Positions 59,948 to 64,000 of a stretch of 64,000 nt of DNA are shown here, piece after piece. The stretch comes from Tritrichomonas musculus (Eukaryota > Parabasalia > Tritrichomonadida > Tritrichomonadidae). Each line of letters begins with the position of its first letter. The first letter of the stretch is position 1. Under the pieces are notes generated by a model. It did not search any database and had not been told where the DNA came from. It saw nothing but the letters and a program-made list of their open reading frames with translations. The position numbers were made by a program, and so were the translations under genes. The stretch is from positions 4,898,001 through 4,962,000 of the forward strand of contig JAPFFF010000007.1 in assembly GCA_039105265.1 (NCBI GenBank). The letters run 5' to 3'.

Positions 59948-62900
59948 ATGCGCAAAATAATGTCTCGCCCAATCGTCAAAAACGAAACATATCGATCGCC
60001 GTTATTTTTCGAAAATGATCAAAAAAGCGTTTCAATGAAGCCGAGGCACGAAGAAAGCAGATCCATTCAATCGAGCAAACTCAGCAAAATTGACATCGTT
60101 GATCCTCCTTCTTCAAGAAGAACCGCTAGCACAAGAAAATTTTTGAATCCAAAAGTGATGTCTCTTCTGCCTGACGGCGAGTTCGAAAAAGCGTTTCTGT
60201 GCGAAAAAGAAGAGAATGAAGACGAGGATTTCGAAAAATTTGAGCGAGAATTTTTGAACAGGCCGCCGATTCAAATTCAATTTAAGAAAAAAACGAAGCC
60301 AAACATCGTAACTCCAAACATCTCAAGACAGTCAACCCGAAGATACAAGAATAACGAATCTCAAAAGCAAAAATCTAAAGATGAAGAGCAAACTGAATCA
60401 AAACCATCAAATCAAGCAGAAAACAGCAATTTAAATCCACAAACAGAAAGTCAGTTACACGATCAAGACCTAGAAAACGACAATTTAAACCCACAAACAG
60501 GAAACGACTCTTTAAGTCCACATACAGAAAGCAACATTTCAGAAAACAACTTTTTGAGTCAACACACAGAAAACCAAATTTTAGAAAATAACATTTTAAA
60601 TAAACCGAATGAAGCTGTTCATAGGTCTCCTAGAAAACTTATGTCACTCAAAATTAGCAAGGAACAAGAAATAGACGCAACACCGGCGCCTGATCCACAT
60701 TTGTCAGAATTCAACTTCAGAGATTCCAGGTCGCCGAGGGCTGTCTACAACGTTGCGAAGAAGACAGTTGAAGGCGCAAGCAACCCTATTCAAAAACCGA
60801 AACCGCCGCCGATGACTCTTGCAGAGCGAAGCAGGATGCTGAGAAAGCGGAACCAGGAGCGAGCTGCGAAGAGGAAAGCGAAGCAAGAGAGCATGAAAAT
60901 GGAGGAGATGCAAGCAAGAAGAATCGCTCCTTACAAGGCAGCAAACCTCCCTCAAAAAGTGAAAACCGCAAAGGGAGGTTTTTCAAAGCCGTGTCAAGAT
61001 GATGAAGAGCTAGAAAGCAATGATGATTATGGTGGAAATAAATTGCTGGAGGAGATCGTGATTGGCTGTACAGATGATGACCAAATATGCTCTGAAAATG
61101 ATCACCATACGTTAATAAAACGTCAACAAATTGAAAACAAAAATGACGATTTTATTTTTGACAAGGACAGTGACGAAATACATGAGGTTCCTGTTTTAAA
61201 CAACAGAAGTAAAGAAGATGAGAGCAAATCAGATGCTTTTGACGATGGCCAAATAGCCCCTGAAAGTGAAAGTACGTTCAAAGATGCATTAACAACAGAT
61301 GATAGAGATATAGGTGAAAATCAAAATGAATACGATGATTTTGATGACGGCCAAATAGCCCCAGAAAATGAAAGTATTTTCAACGATACATTAAAAACAG
61401 AAGATAAAAGCGCAAATGATAACCAAAATGAATTTGATAATTTTGATGACCAAATTGCCACTGAAAATGAAAATACTGACGAAAGTTATAAATTTTCGAC
61501 TGAAGAAACACTTAATAATGAAGATAATGTGAATGAAAATGAAGTCAAAAGTGACTTAAATGAAGAAGTTAAAAGTGACTTAAATGAAAATGAAGTTAAA
61601 ATTGACTTAAATGAAGAAGTCAAAAGTGACTTAAATGAAGAAGTTAAAAGTGACTTAAATGAAGAAGTTAAAAGTGACTTAAATGAAGAAGTTAAAAGTG
61701 ATTTAAATGAAGAAGTTAAAAGTGACTTAAATGAAGAAAATAAAACTCATAAAAAAGAACCTGAAACGGAGACCCAAAACATCGATGAAGTTTCATCAAC
61801 TGATAAAAAGTTGCTTAATTCATCTGATAATGAAAAGCCGGCAAACAATGAAGATTTTGAAGGAGAAATTCATACCAAATCTGAAGAAGATAATCATGAA
61901 AATTATGATTCAAATGGAAATGAAGAAGTCAAAGAGAGCATAGATGAGAATGGTGAACAAAACAAAGAAGAGATTCAAAACCATAATGCTGAAGTTACTG
62001 AAAGAAGAAAAGATGAAGAAGAAATCAAAGAAGTTACTGATAAAGATGATGATAAAAAGGAAAATGATGATAGAGATGAAATTGACAACATTGGCAGCAA
62101 AGAGGAAAATGTAGATGAAAATAAAGATGAAATTGAAAATAAAGACGATATTAATGAAGATAAAAGTAAAGACGAAACGGAGAATATAGATGAAAATGCA
62201 GAAGAAAAAGAAGAAACAGAAAATATAAATGAAAAAGATGAAAGCAAAGAAGAAGCAAAGAATATAGTTGATAATGAAGAAAATAAAGAAGAAGAAGAGA
62301 ATATAAATGAAAATGATGAAAGTAAAGAAGAAACAGAAAATATAAATGGAAATGATGAAATTAGAGATGAGAATGAGAATTACAATGACATTGGAAACGA
62401 TAAAAGTAAAGATGAAGCAGAAAATATAAAAGAAAATGAAGAAGAAACAAAAGAAGATGATATTAAAGAAGATGATTCAAGTAAGGAATGCATTGAGCAT
62501 AAAGAACAAGATATTAACAGTGATATCAAAAACGAAGCCAATAAGTCTGAAGACGATGAAGAAGATGAAAGCATTAATAGCACAAATCCATCATTACCAA
62601 ACGCAGCACAAAATAATCACAATCACAGAAACAGTTCATTATTGCATCGTATTAAACTCGCTGAACAGCAAGCACGACTTCAAGAACGCATTGCTTTGGA
62701 AGAAGCTCGTGAAGCCAAAGCCCAAGTCCGAGAAATAAACAAGCGTATAACTGAAGAGCAACAAAAAGCGCAAGAAACTAAGCGGCAGGCCATAAATGCA
62801 AAAGAAGAAGCTGAATCCGCCAAAGAACAACTCATGAAAGCCAAGCAAATGTTGAAACTTTTTAAGAAAGCTTCAATCAAAGGTGAAATTTCAAATGACT

Positions 62901-63328
62901 TGAAGATTGAATTAGATCGTTTTCTTCAGGATCAAAACAAAGAAATGCAAGCTAAAGATAAAGAAGAAATTGAAAATCAATCGATTTCATTGCCAGAAAG
63001 TACTCAAAGCAATCTAGATGAACTGAAAAAAGACAATTTTACAAAATTTGATCCAATTGAAGCAAATGATCATGATAAAGCAAAGGATGTTCATAGAAAT
63101 GAAGATCATGATCTCATGATGCAATCAGATGAAATGTTTGGAACAAGCTCCAGCGCTCTCATGGAGATCAAAGATAACGAAGAGATTCTGCTCATTCGAG
63201 CTAAATGTGAAGAAATAGGTGAAAACATAAACACGTTGGTATATGAAACAAACTTAATTAACCAGTTTGAAGAAGAAGAGGAGGAAGCAGATTCAGATTT
63301 AGATTTAGATGGCTTTTTGGATCAATAA
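59948..63328 (+). CDS. Large acidic, repeat-rich coiled-coil protein of unknown function
   Basis: 1126 residues from the first ATG at 59948; the open frame extends to a TTG at 59882 with coding-like composition. The N-terminal third is basic and mixed (SPRAVYNVAKKTVEG, then MLRKRNQERAAKRKAKQ). The middle is very acidic, Asn/Glu/Asp/Lys-rich and presumably disordered. It includes eight copies of an 8-residue unit (EEVKSDLN) at 61538-61738 and looser ENINENDESKEE repeats. Residues about 895-985 form a strong coiled coil (QARLQERIALEEAREAKAQV). The tail is acidic. No known domain. It resembles cytoskeletal or scaffolding proteins in composition only. The gene is less AT-rich at its 5' end. Confidence 0.8.
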   Translation: MRKIMSRPIVKNETYRSPLFFENDQKSVSMKPRHEESRSIQSSKLSKIDIVDPPSSRRTASTRKFLNPKVMSLLPDGEFEKAFLCEKEENEDEDFEKFEREFLNRPPIQIQFKKKTKPNIVTPNISRQSTRRYKNNESQKQKSKDEEQTESKPSNQAENSNLNPQTESQLHDQDLENDNLNPQTGNDSLSPHTESNISENNFLSQHTENQILENNILNKPNEAVHRSPRKLMSLKISKEQEIDATPAPDPHLSEFNFRDSRSPRAVYNVAKKTVEGASNPIQKPKPPPMTLAERSRMLRKRNQERAAKRKAKQESMKMEEMQARRIAPYKAANLPQKVKTAKGGFSKPCQDDEELESNDDYGGNKLLEEIVIGCTDDDQICSENDHHTLIKRQQIENKNDDFIFDKDSDEIHEVPVLNNRSKEDESKSDAFDDGQIAPESESTFKDALTTDDRDIGENQNEYDDFDDGQIAPENESIFNDTLKTEDKSANDNQNEFDNFDDQIATENENTDESYKFSTEETLNNEDNVNENEVKSDLNEEVKSDLNENEVKIDLNEEVKSDLNEEVKSDLNEEVKSDLNEEVKSDLNEEVKSDLNEENKTHKKEPETETQNIDEVSSTDKKLLNSSDNEKPANNEDFEGEIHTKSEEDNHENYDSNGNEEVKESIDENGEQNKEEIQNHNAEVTERRKDEEEIKEVTDKDDDKKENDDRDEIDNIGSKEENVDENKDEIENKDDINEDKSKDETENIDENAEEKEETENINEKDESKEEAKNIVDNEENKEEEENINENDESKEETENINGNDEIRDENENYNDIGNDKSKDEAENIKENEEETKEDDIKEDDSSKECIEHKEQDINSDIKNEANKSEDDEEDESINSTNPSLPNAAQNNHNHRNSSLLHRIKLAEQQARLQERIALEEAREAKAQVREINKRITEEQQKAQETKRQAINAKEEAESAKEQLMKAKQMLKLFKKASIKGEISNDLKIELDRFLQDQNKEMQAKDKEEIENQSISLPESTQSNLDELKKDNFTKFDPIEANDHDKAKDVHRNEDHDLMMQSDEMFGTSSSALMEIKDNEEILLIRAKCEEIGENINTLVYETNLINQFEEEEEEADSDLDLDGFLDQ
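61538..61738. repeat. 24-bp tandem coding repeat
   Basis: Eight copies of a 24-bp unit around GAAGTTAAAAGTGACTTAAA encode EEVKSDLN. The last five are nearly identical, so copy number is likely variable between strains. Confidence 0.85.
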
Positions 63329-63831
63329 TATCCGAAATGATGATTATCAAAAGATCTTTTTTTATATTTTATAAAATGTGATTTTAAAAATGTACAAATT
63401 TGTTTCAAAATTATTTTTTCTCATATATATTAGTTATAATAAGAATCTGAGAATGAGCCTTAGAAAATGATCAGTGAATTATTAAAAACATATAAATGTT
63501 GGGAAACAGATATATTTTATTACTTAAACATATAAATGTTGACATATTAAAAAGAAAATGATTCATTTGTTTGTAGATTAGAATTTGTTCATCGTTATTC
63601 TCATTTTCTAAGAATTATTAAAATATAGTTTTGCATTATAATATTATAAAAGAATTATTTTAGTGTTAGTTGATAATGATTTTTATTATAAGCAATCTCG
63701 AATAAACAAGCATGTGCAAATTAAAGTGTAAGACTAATGTCTTGATAATAGTTGTATTATTTCATCATTTTTTGTATAATCAATTGGTCTTTTCCAAAAG
63801 ATTTTTTAAAAAAATCATTAAAAAGGATAAA
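63329..63831. other. Spacer between convergent genes
   Basis: About 500 bp of AT-rich DNA with the short repeated phrase AACATATAAATGTTG (63487 and 63525 regions). The right end is the 3' flank of the ankyrin gene, which has a decayed copy near 58.4 kb. No gene or RNA is seen. Confidence 0.6.
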
Positions 63832-64000
63832 TTAGAATTTGATTAATAGTAAAACTTGAACTGTATCTACTATATTTACATCGATGTTACTGTTATTTAA
63901 CATAAGTTTTACTATATCGGTGCATTCTTCTTCAACAGCTAAATGCAATGATGTCTTTTCATGACAAGTATTGATTTGAATTTGATATTTATTTTTATGA
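63832..64000 (-). CDS. Ankyrin-repeat protein, 5' part outside window
   Basis: The minus strand is open from the window edge to a TAA at 63832-63834. It reads HEKTSLHLAVEEECTDIVKL, then MLNNSNIDVN, a good ankyrin unit, followed by a short hydrophobic tail ending LLLIKF. The gene continues to the right, so length and other domains are unknown. In this family a DUF3447-type head is usual. Confidence 0.65.
   Translation of the reverse strand, partial: HKNKYQIQINTCHEKTSLHLAVEEECTDIVKLMLNNSNIDVNIVDTVQVLLLIKF

Noticed and set aside
61975-62247. Serine-rich minus-strand frames over the acidic gene
   Set aside because: These are shadows of GAA/GAT-rich codons on the plus strand.
1-64000. CRISPR arrays, bacterial operons or ribosome-binding sites
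   Set aside because: None seen; the gene families and a Maverick/Polinton show this is protist nuclear DNA.

Overview
This is an AT-rich, nearly intron-free protist window that most resembles a trichomonad (Parabasalia), probably Tritrichomonas-like. The evidence is the repertoire: BspA-like leucine-rich surface proteins, DUF3447-type ankyrin proteins, Sel1-repeat proteins, TKL-like kinases fused to repeats, RCC1-like proteins, a VIT/VWA relic and a Maverick/Polinton, all with standard stop codons. The species call is inference. I found no introns with the trichomonad splice consensus by eye.

Layout. 1-971: 3'-incomplete RCC1-like gene (minus). 2193-14807: one uninterrupted 4204-residue minus-strand gene joining six midasin/dynein-related AAA modules, an internal ubiquitin-like domain, about 18 Sel1 repeats, coiled coil and a C-terminal domain I do not recognise. 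16646-19230: an ankyrin plus BspA-like gene split by a frameshift at an ATTT microsatellite. 19231-20460: AT-rich spacer with a candidate TTAA-flanked MITE and a decayed tRNA. 20461-24513: long BspA-like protein with a recent 431-bp internal duplication. 24720-26201: two-transmembrane protein with a C-terminal ubiquitin-like domain.

26429-44056: an apparently whole Maverick/Polinton (17.6 kb) with 152-bp terminal inverted repeats and a CATTA target duplication. It carries protein-primed DNA polymerase B, retrovirus-like integrase, A32/FtsK-type packaging ATPase, double-jelly-roll major capsid protein, a fibre-like protein and several small unknown genes. It is visibly less AT-rich than its host.

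44057-64000: accessory host DNA. It has a Sel1 protein (44720), a probable pseudokinase (48299), a kinase-coiled coil-BspA fusion (50875), a kinase-Sel1 gene interrupted by one in-frame stop (53146-57669), a long acidic repeat-rich coiled-coil protein (59948) and the 3' end of an ankyrin gene (63832). The spacers are full of decayed pieces: VIT/VWA, kinase, BspA, ankyrin, Sel1 and beta-helix relics.

Intact genes are unspliced, with short spacers. Several ORFs extend upstream of the first ATG only through TTG or GTG codons; in those cases I placed the start at the first ATG. The strongest candidate for something undescribed is the AAA6-ubiquitin-like-Sel1 giant, with a second, membrane-anchored ubiquitin-like protein 10 kb away.
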